From an uncultured Bacteroidales bacterium (GTDB lineage Bacteria; Bacteroidota; Bacteroidia; Bacteroidales; SZUA-534), in the NCBI GenBank assembly GCA_902790595.1, contig CADASL010000001.1, forward strand, positions 310,001-374,000: DNA of 64,000 nt, given 5' to 3'. Positions 36,697 to 45,439 of this stretch are shown one piece after another. The notes under the pieces were generated by a model, which did not search any database, had not been told where the DNA came from, and was given only the letters and a program-made list of their open reading frames with translations. How positions within the stretch are numbered: the first letter of the stretch is position 1; every line of letters starts with the position of its first letter. Both the position numbers and the translations under genes were made by a program.

Positions 36697-37863
36697 TTAA
36701 TTCTCCATCGCCAACTTGATTATCGCATCGACAAACGGTTTCGGCTGATAGTTGCGGTCGATGGCAAGCGGATAGTCGGTGCGACCCGGCATTGGCCAGC
36801 CGTTCTTCCAACTGTCAGCGTCAGTCAAGCCCCAGAAGGTAACACGGTCGATGACATCGGCGTGCTTCAGGTAGATTTTGAAGAGCTTAACGAAGAAATC
36901 GGTCTGCTCCTGCGCTTTGGCGGATGGAAGGCTGTCGGTGTAAGGATTCATCTCCTTCATATACTCAAAGTTAGTCTCAACGGCGGCACCGTAGTTGCCC
37001 TGAGGCCAAGGCAAAACACTCAAATCGAGTTCGGTAACCATAACCTTCACACCTTCGGCAGCATAAGCCTCAATGCTCTTCTCATACTCGTCGAGATTGG
37101 TGTCGAAAGCCACGTGCGACTGCATTCCAATGCCGTCGATGCGGCAACCGGCCTCCTTCAACTCACGCACGATACGGATAGCGCCCGCGCGCTTCGACGG
37201 GTTGTCCATACCATAATCATTGTAGTAGAGTTCGGCATCGGGGTCGGCCTCGTGGGCAAACTGGAACGCCATCTTAATGTATTCGGGACCGATAATGCGG
37301 TAGAACTGCGTTGGACGCAACTCGCCGTTGTCAAGAAGTGCCTCATTCACAACGTCCCAGCCCTTGATTTTGCCTTTGTAGCGCGAAACCACAGCGGTGA
37401 TATGCTCACGCATACGCGCAATCAGTTCATCTTTAGTAACTTGCTGGCCCAAATCGTCTTTAAAGAACCAATAAGGCAACTGTGAGTGCCAAACCAGACA
37501 GTGGCCTGTCAGAGCCTGACCATTGCGCTGCGCCAGTTCAACAAGAGCATCAGCATCGCGCCAGTCGTACAAGTCCTTTTTGGGGTGAATCTCCTCCGGC
37601 TTCATACAGTTTTCGGGCACAAGCGCGCTAAACTGGTCGCGGATAACACATTGCACCTTCGGGTCAGCACTTTTCACCTGACGAACATTGACAGCCGCTC
37701 CAAGCAGGAACTTTCCGTCAAATGCCTGACGCATAGTGGCTTTGCCGTTGTCGGGGCAGTCGCATTTTGCTGGCAGACTGCTCTGCTGACCGCCTTCGTT
37801 ATTGCCGCAACAACCTGCAAGAGCGGCAGCCACCAAAGCCATCGATAATAATCTGATATTCAT
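36697..37863 (-). CDS. GH10 endo-1,4-beta-xylanase lipoprotein
   Basis: Surface or periplasmic xylanase of 388 residues. The N-terminus MNIRLLSMALVAAALAGCCG is a lipoprotein signal with lipobox LAGC. GH10 motifs: TGHCLVWHSQLPYWF, the acid/base Glu in GWDVVNEAL, and the nucleophile Glu in VKVMVTELDLSVLP, then RVTFWGLTDADSWKNGWP near the end. It would cut xylan outside the cytoplasm, with products taken up by the upstream-encoded transporter and trimmed by GH43. A terminator-like hairpin lies between it and the transporter gene. Confidence 0.93.
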   Translation of the reverse strand: MNIRLLSMALVAAALAGCCGNNEGGQQSSLPAKCDCPDNGKATMRQAFDGKFLLGAAVNVRQVKSADPKVQCVIRDQFSALVPENCMKPEEIHPKKDLYDWRDADALVELAQRNGQALTGHCLVWHSQLPYWFFKDDLGQQVTKDELIARMREHITAVVSRYKGKIKGWDVVNEALLDNGELRPTQFYRIIGPEYIKMAFQFAHEADPDAELYYNDYGMDNPSKRAGAIRIVRELKEAGCRIDGIGMQSHVAFDTNLDEYEKSIEAYAAEGVKVMVTELDLSVLPWPQGNYGAAVETNFEYMKEMNPYTDSLPSAKAQEQTDFFVKLFKIYLKHADVIDRVTFWGLTDADSWKNGWPMPGRTDYPLAIDRNYQPKPFVDAIIKLAMEN

Positions 37864-37873
37864 ATCTTTAAAA

Positions 37874-37912
37874 TTAAAAAAAAGACGGAAGAGACGCTTC
37901 CCTCCCGTCTTA
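37874..37912 (-). terminator. intra-cluster hairpin with T run
   Basis: Minus strand: AAGACGG, 16-base loop, CCGTCTT, then T8. It lies between the transporter gene and the xylanase start, so it would end or attenuate transcripts coming from the transporter gene. Confidence 0.65.
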
Positions 37913-37924
37913 TGTTTTCAATAG

Positions 37925-39328
37925 TTATGCTTTTGTGCGAGCCTCAATTTCGCGGTTCATCTCGTCGAGACGCTCATCGGTAAGCGGATACTTCTTAATC
38001 AAGTAAGCCACAACAATGAGAAGCGCTGCAGGGATTATGGTCGTGAACACCAAAATCGCGTTTTGTGCAGTGGCTGAATATTTGCCCAACTCTGTGTAAT
38101 AAGCATTTACAGGTGCGCTGATAAACGAAGCCAGGAACACTACAACGAAAATGCCGAGCACCAGTTGAAGGCATTTGTTAGCCTTGAACTCACGGAACAT
38201 ATCGCCGAACGAAACGGGTTTCTCGGGTGTTGTGGTGATATTCTCCTTGCTGCCAAGGAAGCAAAGCGTCAAGAGCACAAATCCGACGAGCGCGAAAATG
38301 GCGGTAACTGTAAACCAGGCTTTCGGGTCAGTTGCCAAAGCCGATTCCTCACTTGCAAGGTTAAAGCCGATAAGTCCCATAACCAGCGGTGTAATCCAGC
38401 CAGCGATTGAGAAACCAGCCTTGAAAGCGACACCTGCCAAAGCGTTCACTGTGGCGGCAGGACGGTTGCCTGTGCGGTGCTCCGACTCGGTGATTACTTC
38501 AGGAACCAAAGCCCACATCAGCGAACCAACAAGCAGACCGACGCCAGTCATAATCTTTGCAATCTGGACAAGCAGCGTGCAACTCTTGACATCGCCGAAC
38601 TTGCCAATGCCGAACAGAATGGCAAAGCCAATAAAGCCTATCGAGAGAAGTGTGTAATAAAGACCTTTTTTACCCAGCAGTTTCTTCAAAACAGGCAGCA
38701 ACGGCAGGATAATGAAGGCTGGAATGGTACCAATGGCCATAAATATTGCCTGCTCCCAGTTGATTGCAGAGTGCACGCAAATGGCGAGTCCGATAGGGAA
38801 ACCTGCCTGAACAATAATCTGACCGATATTAGCGCAAACCATACGGGTTGAAGTAAGGATAAGAACCTCGTCGTTGTCACGGGTCATACTTGCCATAATT
38901 GAGCCGTACGGGATATTCACCACCGAATAAATCATACTTAATATGGTATAACTCAATGTGGCGTAAACCATCTTCGCTCCCATCGACCAAGTGGCTGCGG
39001 CGGGAAGCATCAGGAAACAGGCGGCAACTGTGAGCGGAATACCACCCCAAAGAAGATAAGTGCGATACTTGCCCAATTTTGGATTGCGGTTGTCGATATA
39101 CTTTCCTACTACAGGACTCCAGAAGCAGTCGATAAGACGGACGGTGAGAATCAAGCCGCTGACAAATGCAGGATTGATTTTCAGAACCGTAGTAAGATAA
39201 AGCATCAGATAGCACGCAACCGTTTGAAAGATAAGATTTTGTGCCAAGTCGCCCGAGCCAAAGCCTATGCGTTGAGCCCACGATAGTTTGTAGAATCCTT
39301 TCGATTCTCCTTCATTTTTTAATTCCAT
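37925..39328 (-). CDS. GPH-family (MFS) glycoside/xylo-oligosaccharide:cation symporter
   Basis: Inner-membrane symporter of 467 residues with about 12 hydrophobic helices. The N-terminal KLSWAQRIGFGSGDLAQNLI and the loop DRLID-like TVRLIDCFWSPVVGKYIDN with GKYRTYLLWGGIP are typical of the melibiose/xyloside GPH group (XynB/XylP type). Linkage with GH10 and GH43 genes suggests xylo-oligosaccharides as substrate. No SusC/SusD pair is present nearby, which is unusual for xylan use in Bacteroidota. Confidence 0.88.
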   Translation of the reverse strand: MELKNEGESKGFYKLSWAQRIGFGSGDLAQNLIFQTVACYLMLYLTTVLKINPAFVSGLILTVRLIDCFWSPVVGKYIDNRNPKLGKYRTYLLWGGIPLTVAACFLMLPAAATWSMGAKMVYATLSYTILSMIYSVVNIPYGSIMASMTRDNDEVLILTSTRMVCANIGQIIVQAGFPIGLAICVHSAINWEQAIFMAIGTIPAFIILPLLPVLKKLLGKKGLYYTLLSIGFIGFAILFGIGKFGDVKSCTLLVQIAKIMTGVGLLVGSLMWALVPEVITESEHRTGNRPAATVNALAGVAFKAGFSIAGWITPLVMGLIGFNLASEESALATDPKAWFTVTAIFALVGFVLLTLCFLGSKENITTTPEKPVSFGDMFREFKANKCLQLVLGIFVVVFLASFISAPVNAYYTELGKYSATAQNAILVFTTIIPAALLIVVAYLIKKYPLTDERLDEMNREIEARTKA

Positions 39329-39399
39329 TACGTTTAGTTTAAGTTATTACTCTAAAAAGCCGCGCCACGGTGTTGTGAAAACCGCAAAAAGCGACATTC

Positions 39400-39407
39400 C
39401 AAATGTA
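39400..39407 (-). promoter_or_regulatory. -7 element of the xylan cluster promoter
   Basis: Minus strand reads TACATTTG, matching TAnnTTTG, about 72 bases before the transporter ATG. A matching -33 element was not found. Confidence 0.5.
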
Positions 39408-39553
39408 AATTTTTGTTTAATGTTTCCGCCACTTGTTTCATTTTTTTTTCAAAAAGGCACAAAAAAGCGCCATCTCGTCATTTTTTACGGCCCGTCGTGT
39501 CCACCGAAAAGAAATCGGCATTATCTTGCACAATAATTTTAAAACGAATGATT

Positions 39554-40219
39554 ATGAAAAAGATTCTTATTGCAGCCGCATTGCTTTTCACGGCAAATGT
39601 GGCAATGTGTCAGATTTTCGCATTGGGTATCAAGGGCGGTTTGAACTCCACAAAAGTCAAGATGAAAGATGTGGTTACAACCATCAAAGCCAATGACGGA
39701 ACAGAAGCACAAGTTATGATGGAAGACGCTTCATCGGGTCTGGGTTTCCACGTTGGTGGTTTTGCCCGTATCAACGCCTTGGTTATGTTTGTGCAACCTG
39801 AAATCTACTACACCAACTTGAGCTCAAACATCAAAATTAGTCCGAAAGAAGGCGTTTCAAAAGAGGAAACCGATGTTGTCAAAAACCATCGCATCGATAT
39901 TCCTGTAATTATAGGTGCAAAATTCGGCCCCGCACGTTTAGGATTAGGCCCAGTTGCATCGTTCAACTTGAAATCGGACGCCAAAGTGTCTGACGAGTAT
40001 AAAGAGACATTTGGTAAAGGTCTTGAAAACGCCAAAAACACAGCAACCTTCGCAATGCAAATTGGCGCAGGTCTCGACATCTTAAAGAAACTCACTCTCG
40101 ACCTTCGCTATGAGTTTGGATTGAGCAAATTAGGTGACAAAGTTTCTATAGGTGGTCAAGAATTCAAAACCGACCAGCGTGCAAACTCATTCATCGCCAG
40201 CATTGGTTGGATGTTCTAA
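39554..40219 (+). CDS. PorT-family outer-membrane beta-barrel protein
   Basis: A 221-residue outer-membrane protein with signal peptide MKKILIAAALLFTANVAMCQ. Start 39554 (or 39548, two codons earlier) is chosen; the long upstream frame to 39413 has no signal. Alternating beta-strand segments (FALGIKGGLNSTKVKM, GLGFHVGGFARINALVMFVQ, TLDLRYEFGLSKLGD) and a terminal aromatic residue (IASIGWMF) mark an OMP_b-brl_2-like small barrel. The role is unknown; a rho-independent terminator follows. Confidence 0.82.
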   Translation: MKKILIAAALLFTANVAMCQIFALGIKGGLNSTKVKMKDVVTTIKANDGTEAQVMMEDASSGLGFHVGGFARINALVMFVQPEIYYTNLSSNIKISPKEGVSKEETDVVKNHRIDIPVIIGAKFGPARLGLGPVASFNLKSDAKVSDEYKETFGKGLENAKNTATFAMQIGAGLDILKKLTLDLRYEFGLSKLGDKVSIGGQEFKTDQRANSFIASIGWMF

Positions 40220-40238
40220 ACCGATTGGCTGAAAAACT

Positions 40239-40272
40239 AAAAGCCTGCTTCATCATTGGAGCAGGCTTTTTT
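40239..40272 (+). terminator. terminator of the outer-membrane barrel gene
   Basis: AAGCCTGCT / AGCAGGCTT hairpin followed by T6, 25 bases after the stop codon. Confidence 0.88.
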
Positions 40273-40325
40273 CATATAAACTCTAAACTTTACTCTTTAC
40301 TCTCTACACCTTACACTCTCCCCCA

Positions 40326-41354
40326 CTACCCTTTCCTATAATTCTGCTCCCACTTCCAAGCCGAGAGCGTCATATCATCGATTGAGAGTTGTGCCTTCCA
40401 GCCCAGTTCGTTGTTGGCGATGGTGGTGTCGGCCCAAATCTGCTCAATATCGCCCTCGCGGCGGCCGGTAATCTTGTAGTTGAGTTTCACTCCCGACACC
40501 TTCTCGAACGATTTTATCACCTCGAGCACCGAATATCCGTTGCCCGTACCAATATTAAACACCTCGAAATCAGCCTTATTCTTGCCGCCAATCATACGGT
40601 CGATGGCGGCGATATGCGCCTTTGCCAAATCAACCACGTGAATGTAATCGCGAATGCAACTGCCATCGGGGGTGTTGTAGTCGTCGCCAAAGACGCTCAA
40701 CTGCTGGCGGATTCCGTAGGCCGTCTGCGTAATGAACGGCATCAGGTTGTTTGGCACACCGCGCGGCAGTTCTCCAATCAAGCCCGACGGGTGCGCGCCA
40801 ATGGGGTTGAAATAGCGCAGAGCAATGCCGTGGACAGCACCTGCGGCAGCTTTCACCGTATCGCGTAAAATATTCTCGCACACTTGTTTAGTGTAGCCGT
40901 AGGGCGATTCGGCAGGCTTGATTGGCGCCGACTCATCAACCGGCAGTTTGTCGGGCTGACCGTAAACCGTGCACGATGACGAGAAGACAATGTTCTGCAC
41001 TCCGTGACGCTGCATTGCCTCAAGTAAATTAATAAGCGACGTGAGATTGTTGCGGTAGTAAGTGAGCGGAATCTTCACCGACTCGCCTACCGCTTTCGAC
41101 GCTGCGAAATGGATAACGCCCTTTATATCTGGTTCTTTATCAAATAGTTCGTCAACTTTGGCGGCATCTTTCAAATCAAATTCGTAAAACGCCGGACGAG
41201 TGCCCGTAATCTGCTCAATGCGGTCAACGATAAAACGTTCGGAATTCGACAGATTGTCCACAATCACGACCTGATAGCCCTGCCCGATTAGTTCGCAAAC
41301 CGTGTGCGAGCCAATGTAGCCTGTGCCGCCGGTAACTAATATTTTGCCTTTCAT
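40326..41354 (-). CDS. galE: UDP-glucose 4-epimerase
   Basis: Cytoplasmic NAD-dependent interconversion of UDP-galactose and UDP-glucose (Leloir pathway). The 342 residues match the family. NAD motif TGGTGYIGSHT at the N-terminus; catalytic Ser region VFSSSCTVYG and YGYTKQVCE with the Tyr-x3-Lys pair. The C-terminal substrate half ends WKAQLSIDDM...W. It lies downstream of galK on the same strand, with its own -7-like element. Confidence 0.96.
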   Translation of the reverse strand: MKGKILVTGGTGYIGSHTVCELIGQGYQVVIVDNLSNSERFIVDRIEQITGTRPAFYEFDLKDAAKVDELFDKEPDIKGVIHFAASKAVGESVKIPLTYYRNNLTSLINLLEAMQRHGVQNIVFSSSCTVYGQPDKLPVDESAPIKPAESPYGYTKQVCENILRDTVKAAAGAVHGIALRYFNPIGAHPSGLIGELPRGVPNNLMPFITQTAYGIRQQLSVFGDDYNTPDGSCIRDYIHVVDLAKAHIAAIDRMIGGKNKADFEVFNIGTGNGYSVLEVIKSFEKVSGVKLNYKITGRREGDIEQIWADTTIANNELGWKAQLSIDDMTLSAWKWEQNYRKG

Positions 41355-41420
41355 AGTTTATTGAGTTATAAGTTTTTAAGTTTTAAGTTATAAGTTGAGA
41401 AGCGCCGTGGCCTATCTGCA

Positions 41421-41428
41421 CAAAGTTA
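41421..41428 (-). promoter_or_regulatory. -7 element ahead of galE
   Basis: Minus strand TAACTTTG, a perfect -7 match, 66 bases before the galE ATG. The intervening leader contains AAGTTATAAG-type word repeats. Confidence 0.5.
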
Positions 41429-41486
41429 GAGTATTTTGTTCGATAAAAATCTGTGCGAATCTGCGTTCTCTGCGTGAATTTTGCAC

Positions 41487-42635
41487 TCACCCGAGCCGCC
41501 TCGCGCCGTCGCCAATCACAACCTCGTAAATCACAGGTTCTTTGCCGTCGGGCGTTTTGTATCCTGCTTTTATAGCACGCTCAAAATCAGCCACTTTCGA
41601 TTTCTCGACAAGTGAGATTGTGCAGCCACCGAATCCGCCGCCCATCATTCGCGAGCCAAGAACGCCAGGCACCGTCCGCGCAATGGCGACCAACTGGTCC
41701 AACTCCTTGCAACTAACCTCAAATTTGTGGCTCAAACCTTCGTGCGAGCCGTACATAAACTGCCCAAATGCGGCAAAATCGTTGTCGGACAATGCTTTGC
41801 AACCTGCTATCAGTCGCTCGTTCTCCTCAACAATGTACGAGCAACGACGATAAACCACATCGCCAAACTCCTGACAATGAGCGTTGAGCATCTCCATTGT
41901 AGCATCGCGCAACGAGCGCACGCCGCTGTAGTATTTTTGCAGAATCCTCACTCCCGCCTCACACTCCGCACGGCGCTTGTTGTACTCCGACGACGCCAAC
42001 TCGTGCTTCACGCCTGTGTTGACAAGCACAAGCAAGTGATTGGTCGTATCGAGCGGAAAATACTGAAAATCAAGACTTCGACAGTCCAAGCGAACCACGT
42101 GGCCGGCCTTTCCGTGCATCGACGCAAACTGGTCCATAATGCCGCAGTTGACGCCGGCGTACTCGTGCTCGGCCATCTGCGCGAATTTGGTCATATCAAG
42201 CCGCGAGCAGCCCAAACCGAACAAATCGTTGATTGCAAAGGCCATTCCCACCTCGATTGCCGCCGACGACGACATTCCCGCGCCAAGCGGCACATTGCCG
42301 CCGAACACGCAGTCGAACGCAGGCACGCGCTTGCCCGCCTTGGCAAACTGCGCAACCACGCCCAAAAGGTAATTGGCCCAAGCCGTATCACTTTTTTGTA
42401 TGTTATCTTCCTCAGTCTCAAACTGTTCGTTCAAATCGAAGGCAAAGAAACGGAAGCGCCCGACGCTGTTCGGCTTCACGGCAAAAACAATCTGTTTGTC
42501 AACCGCCGCCGGAAGCACAAAACCCTCATTATAATCGGTGTGCTCGCCTATCAAGTTCACCCGTCCGGGCGCGCAATACATCACCGGCTCCGCGCCGAAA
42601 AGTGATATGAATTTTTCTTTAATTTTCTGATTCAT
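41487..42635 (-). CDS. galK: galactokinase
   Basis: GHMP-family kinase forming galactose-1-phosphate; cytoplasmic, Leloir pathway. Start 42635 (MNQKIKEKFISLF) gives 382 residues, the usual length; the open frame runs on upstream without similarity. Motifs: GRVNLIGEHTDYNEG (galactose signature), PLGAGMSSSAAIEVG (ATP loop) and SRMMGGGFGGCTISLV. The start codon overlaps the end of the Nudix regulator gene by 17 bases, so the two are coupled. galE follows 132 bases downstream. Confidence 0.96.
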   Translation of the reverse strand: MNQKIKEKFISLFGAEPVMYCAPGRVNLIGEHTDYNEGFVLPAAVDKQIVFAVKPNSVGRFRFFAFDLNEQFETEEDNIQKSDTAWANYLLGVVAQFAKAGKRVPAFDCVFGGNVPLGAGMSSSAAIEVGMAFAINDLFGLGCSRLDMTKFAQMAEHEYAGVNCGIMDQFASMHGKAGHVVRLDCRSLDFQYFPLDTTNHLLVLVNTGVKHELASSEYNKRRAECEAGVRILQKYYSGVRSLRDATMEMLNAHCQEFGDVVYRRCSYIVEENERLIAGCKALSDNDFAAFGQFMYGSHEGLSHKFEVSCKELDQLVAIARTVPGVLGSRMMGGGFGGCTISLVEKSKVADFERAIKAGYKTPDGKEPVIYEVVIGDGARRLG

Positions 42636-43290
42636 TGAGTTTTTGTTCGTTGAATTTGTAGTAGTAGGCGCCCTTTTTCGACACGCTTGTGTCTTTGGTG
42701 TCGAGCCTGTCGAGAACACCGAACGACAGCACTTTCTTGCGGAAGTTTCCTGGGTCGAAATCCTTCGAAAATATTGAGTTATAAAGATTTCGCAACTGCG
42801 TAATGGTGAACGTCTCGGGCAACAGCTCGCGCCCGACAAGGTGGTAGTTTGCCTTCTGCCGCAGTCGCTCAAGCGACATCTCGAACATCTGCTGGTGGTC
42901 GAAAATCAAGGTGGGCAGCGACTTCACCGGCCACCACTCCGCGCCAAACTCCGACGATAGTTTCATCCGCTCGCCGTCGATAACAATGAGCGCGTAGAAG
43001 ACCACACTTATGACGCGGCCGCCCGGGTCACGATTGGGTTTTGAGAAGGTTGACACCTGCTCCAAGAAAATGTCGTGCAAGCCTGTAAGGTGCTGCAGCA
43101 CGCGCGTTGCGGCCTCCTCGGCCGATTCGTCGGGGTTCACCCAACCGCCAATCAGCGACCATTTGCCCTTTTCGGGCTCTTTTTCGCGCTGAAAAAGCAG
43201 CAGTTTGAGCTCGCCCTCGTGGTATCCGAATATCGCACAATCTATTGATACCAAGTATTTTTCCTGATTATTATATGATTCCAAAATCAT
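42619..43290 (-). CDS. Nudix-winged-helix transcriptional regulator (NrtR/AraR-like)
   Basis: A 223-residue regulator with an N-terminal Nudix fold (about 10-140) and a C-terminal winged helix (about 150-215; LPETFTITQLRNLYNSIF). The Nudix box reads G-WVNPD-E-SAEEAAT-R-VLQHLTG: the REUxEE catalytic glutamates are missing, so it should sense a sugar metabolite rather than hydrolyse. Bacteroides AraR, an arabinose regulator, has this architecture. Overlap with galK suggests control of galactose genes. Start 43290 (MILESYNNQEKYLVS) is supported by a -7 element 25 bases upstream; the longer frame to 43425 is not. Confidence 0.85.
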   Translation of the reverse strand: MILESYNNQEKYLVSIDCAIFGYHEGELKLLLFQREKEPEKGKWSLIGGWVNPDESAEEAATRVLQHLTGLHDIFLEQVSTFSKPNRDPGGRVISVVFYALIVIDGERMKLSSEFGAEWWPVKSLPTLIFDHQQMFEMSLERLRQKANYHLVGRELLPETFTITQLRNLYNSIFSKDFDPGNFRKKVLSFGVLDRLDTKDTSVSKKGAYYYKFNEQKLNESEN

Positions 43291-43314
43291 TTTTGCTGTT
43301 GTGTTTATGGCGAA

Positions 43315-43322
43315 CAAATATA
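43315..43322 (-). promoter_or_regulatory. -7 element of the Nudix regulator-galK operon
   Basis: Minus strand TATATTTG, a perfect -7 match, placing the transcript start about 18 bases before the ATG at 43290. Confidence 0.6.
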
Positions 43323-43429
43323 TAAAAGTATAGGTTACTTTTAATAGTTTTAAGAAGAAAAAATGGAATCCGCACCAATGAACAACATATCCGCAAGATT
43401 TGGCTGACTCTTGCTTCTTACTCATTTAA

Positions 43430-43460
43430 AACAAACAAGGGCGAATAAACATTCGCCCCT
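43430..43460 (-). terminator. fumarase terminator (dispersed palindrome family)
   Basis: GGGCGAAT-loop-ATTCGCCC (43439-43458) followed on the minus strand by TTGTTTTGTTTT. The core matches the palindromes at 45403 and elsewhere. Confidence 0.7.
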
Positions 43461-43486
43461 GTCGTATTTATCAGTCTAATTAACAA

Positions 43487-45121
43487 CTATTTGCAAGCGC
43501 AACGCGGCTTCAGTTGCTTGAAGAAGTCGTTGCCTTTGTCATCAACGAGAATGAAGGCTGGGAAATCCTCAACCTCAATCTTCCAAATGGCTTCCATTCC
43601 GAGTTCGGGGTACTCAACGCACTCAATGCTCTTAATGTTGTTTTGAGCGAGAATGGCTGCTGGGCCGCCGATTGAGCCAAGATAGAAACCTCCGTGCTTC
43701 TGGCAGGCGTCGGTGACGCACTGGGCGCGGTTGCCCTTGGCAAGCATTATCAGACTGCCGCCGTGGTCCTGGAACTCGTCAACGTAGGGGTCCATACGGC
43801 CTGCTGTGGTCGGGCCCATCGAGCCGCAAGCCATTCCTGCGGGCGTCTTGGCGGGTCCCGCGTAGTAAATCGGGTGGTCCTTAATGTACTGCGGAAGGTC
43901 CTCGCCTGCATCCAAGCGGGCTTTGAGTTTGGCGTGGGCAATGTCGCGGCCCACGATAATGGTGCCGTTAAGGCTCAAACGTGTGGCCACAGGATATTTC
44001 GACAGTTCTTTCAGAATGTTGGCCATCGGCTGGTTAAGATTGATTTTCACAGCGTCGCCCTCGCCTGCCTGACGCAATTCGGCAGGAATCAGGCTGCCTG
44101 GATTGTCGTCCATCTTCTCAATCCAAATGCCCTGCTCGTTGATTTTGCACTTAATGTTGCGGTCGGCCGAGCAACTGACGCCAAGGCCGATTGGGCAACT
44201 GGCACCGTGTCGCGGCAAGCGGATAATGCGCACGTCGTGAGCCATATATTTGCCGCCGAACTGCGCTCCAAGGCCGATATTGTGGGCCTCGCGCAGCACT
44301 TCCTTCTCAAGTTCGACATCGCGGAAAGCGCGACCGTACTCGTTGCCCGTGGTGGGCAGGCTGTCGTAGTAGTGAGTGGAAGCGAGTTTGACGGTGAGAA
44401 GGTTCTTCTCGGCCGACGTTCCGCCAATCACAAAGGCGATATGGTACGGCGGGCAGGCTGCGGTGCCAAGTGTTTTCATCTTCTCGACAAGGAACGGAAC
44501 CAATGTGTCGTGGTTCTGGATTCGGGCCTTGGTCTCCTGATAGAGATAGGTTTTGTTGGCCGAGCCACCGCCCTTGGTGACGCACAGGAAACGGTACTCC
44601 ATACCTTCGGTGGCCTCAATGTCGATTTGGGCTGGCAGGTTGCATTTGGTGTTCACCTCGTCGAACATTGTGAGCGGCGCGTTCTGCGAGTAGCGCAGAT
44701 TCTCCTCGGTGTAGGTTTTGAAGACGCCGAGCGACAGAGCCTCCTCGTCGCAGAAGCCTGTCCACACCTGTTGTCCCTTCTCGCCGTGGATAATGGCCGT
44801 GCCCGTGTCCTGGCAAAGCGGAAGTTGTCCTTTGGCGGCCACCTCGGCGTTGCGCAGGAATGTGAGCGCCACATACTTGTCGTTTTCCGAAGCCTCGGGG
44901 TCGCTTAAGATTTTGGCCACCTGCTCGTTGTGCGAGCGGCGAAGCATAAACGAAACGTCGCGGAAGGCGGCATTCGCCATAGCCGTCAGGCCCTCTTTTT
45001 GCACTTTCAGGATTTTGTGTCCCTCAAACTCTCCCACCGACACGTAGTCTTTTGTCAGCAAGTAGTATTCTGTTGTGTCCTCGCCGAGCGGGAACATTGG
45101 TTGGTAATGAAACTCTGCCAT
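43487..45121 (-). CDS. fumA: fumarate hydratase, class I (iron-sulfur)
   Basis: Reversible hydration of fumarate to malate by a [4Fe-4S] enzyme; in Bacteroidota it serves the reductive branch to succinate. The 544 residues match two-domain class I fumarases. N-terminal alpha region: [18 protein letters not shown] with a cluster Cys, [17 protein letters not shown]-terminal beta region: [37 protein letters not shown] and [12 protein letters not shown]. The C-terminus KPRCACK is Cys-rich. A -7 element lies about 85 bases upstream and a palindrome terminator downstream. Confidence 0.95.
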   Translation of the reverse strand: MAEFHYQPMFPLGEDTTEYYLLTKDYVSVGEFEGHKILKVQKEGLTAMANAAFRDVSFMLRRSHNEQVAKILSDPEASENDKYVALTFLRNAEVAAKGQLPLCQDTGTAIIHGEKGQQVWTGFCDEEALSLGVFKTYTEENLRYSQNAPLTMFDEVNTKCNLPAQIDIEATEGMEYRFLCVTKGGGSANKTYLYQETKARIQNHDTLVPFLVEKMKTLGTAACPPYHIAFVIGGTSAEKNLLTVKLASTHYYDSLPTTGNEYGRAFRDVELEKEVLREAHNIGLGAQFGGKYMAHDVRIIRLPRHGASCPIGLGVSCSADRNIKCKINEQGIWIEKMDDNPGSLIPAELRQAGEGDAVKINLNQPMANILKELSKYPVATRLSLNGTIIVGRDIAHAKLKARLDAGEDLPQYIKDHPIYYAGPAKTPAGMACGSMGPTTAGRMDPYVDEFQDHGGSLIMLAKGNRAQCVTDACQKHGGFYLGSIGGPAAILAQNNIKSIECVEYPELGMEAIWKIEVEDFPAFILVDDKGNDFFKQLKPRCACK

Positions 45122-45200
45122 TGCTAATGTTTTAAATTTTATTGATATTCAGATAGATATAATTCAAACAAATTGCAGCGCCGAGCGTTTCGGCATTTGC

Positions 45201-45208
45201 CAAAGGTA
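45201..45208 (-). promoter_or_regulatory. -7 element of the fumarase promoter
   Basis: Minus strand TACCTTTG, a perfect TAnnTTTG match, about 80 bases before the ATG. No TTTG at 19 bases was found. Confidence 0.5.
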
Positions 45209-45338
45209 CGAATAATGATTTACGAATTGTCGGTTTGTGGTGAATTTATCGCACAGACACGATATTTATCGGGAACGCAGATGACACTGATTGAACGGAT
45301 TTATGGGATTTTCGCACTGATTACACAGAACACACAGG

Positions 45339-45366
45339 TAGAGACGCAATGCATTGCATCTCTACA
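45339..45366. repeat. dispersed palindrome GTAGAGACGCAA...
   Basis: Imperfect palindrome GTAGAGACGCAATGC / GCATTGCATCTCTAC, 28 bases. Same family as those at 33115 and 45403. Confidence 0.7.
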
Positions 45367-45402
45367 AACCGCACGTTTTTTAACAATTTGCGCGAAAACA
45401 AT

Positions 45403-45430
45403 GTAGGGGCGAAAAATGTTTCGCCCCTAC
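45403..45430 (-). terminator. palindrome terminator of the restriction-modification gene
   Basis: Perfect arms GTAGGGGCGAAA / TTTCGCCCCTAC with loop AATG, directly after the stop of the RM gene. It belongs to the dispersed palindrome family; no strong T run follows on the minus strand, so it may be a REP-like element serving as terminator. Confidence 0.6.
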
Positions 45431-45439
45431 ACGTTTAAA

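Larger units (their letters stand above)
45122..45439. other. intergenic region with promoter and two palindromes
   Basis: No gene seen. It contains the fumarase -7 element (45201-45208) and two members of the dispersed palindrome family (45339-45366 and 45403-45430). Confidence 0.6.

Noticed and set aside
43694..44908. A 404-codon open frame opposite the fumarase gene
   Set aside because: Antisense shadow; the fumarase frame has all family motifs.
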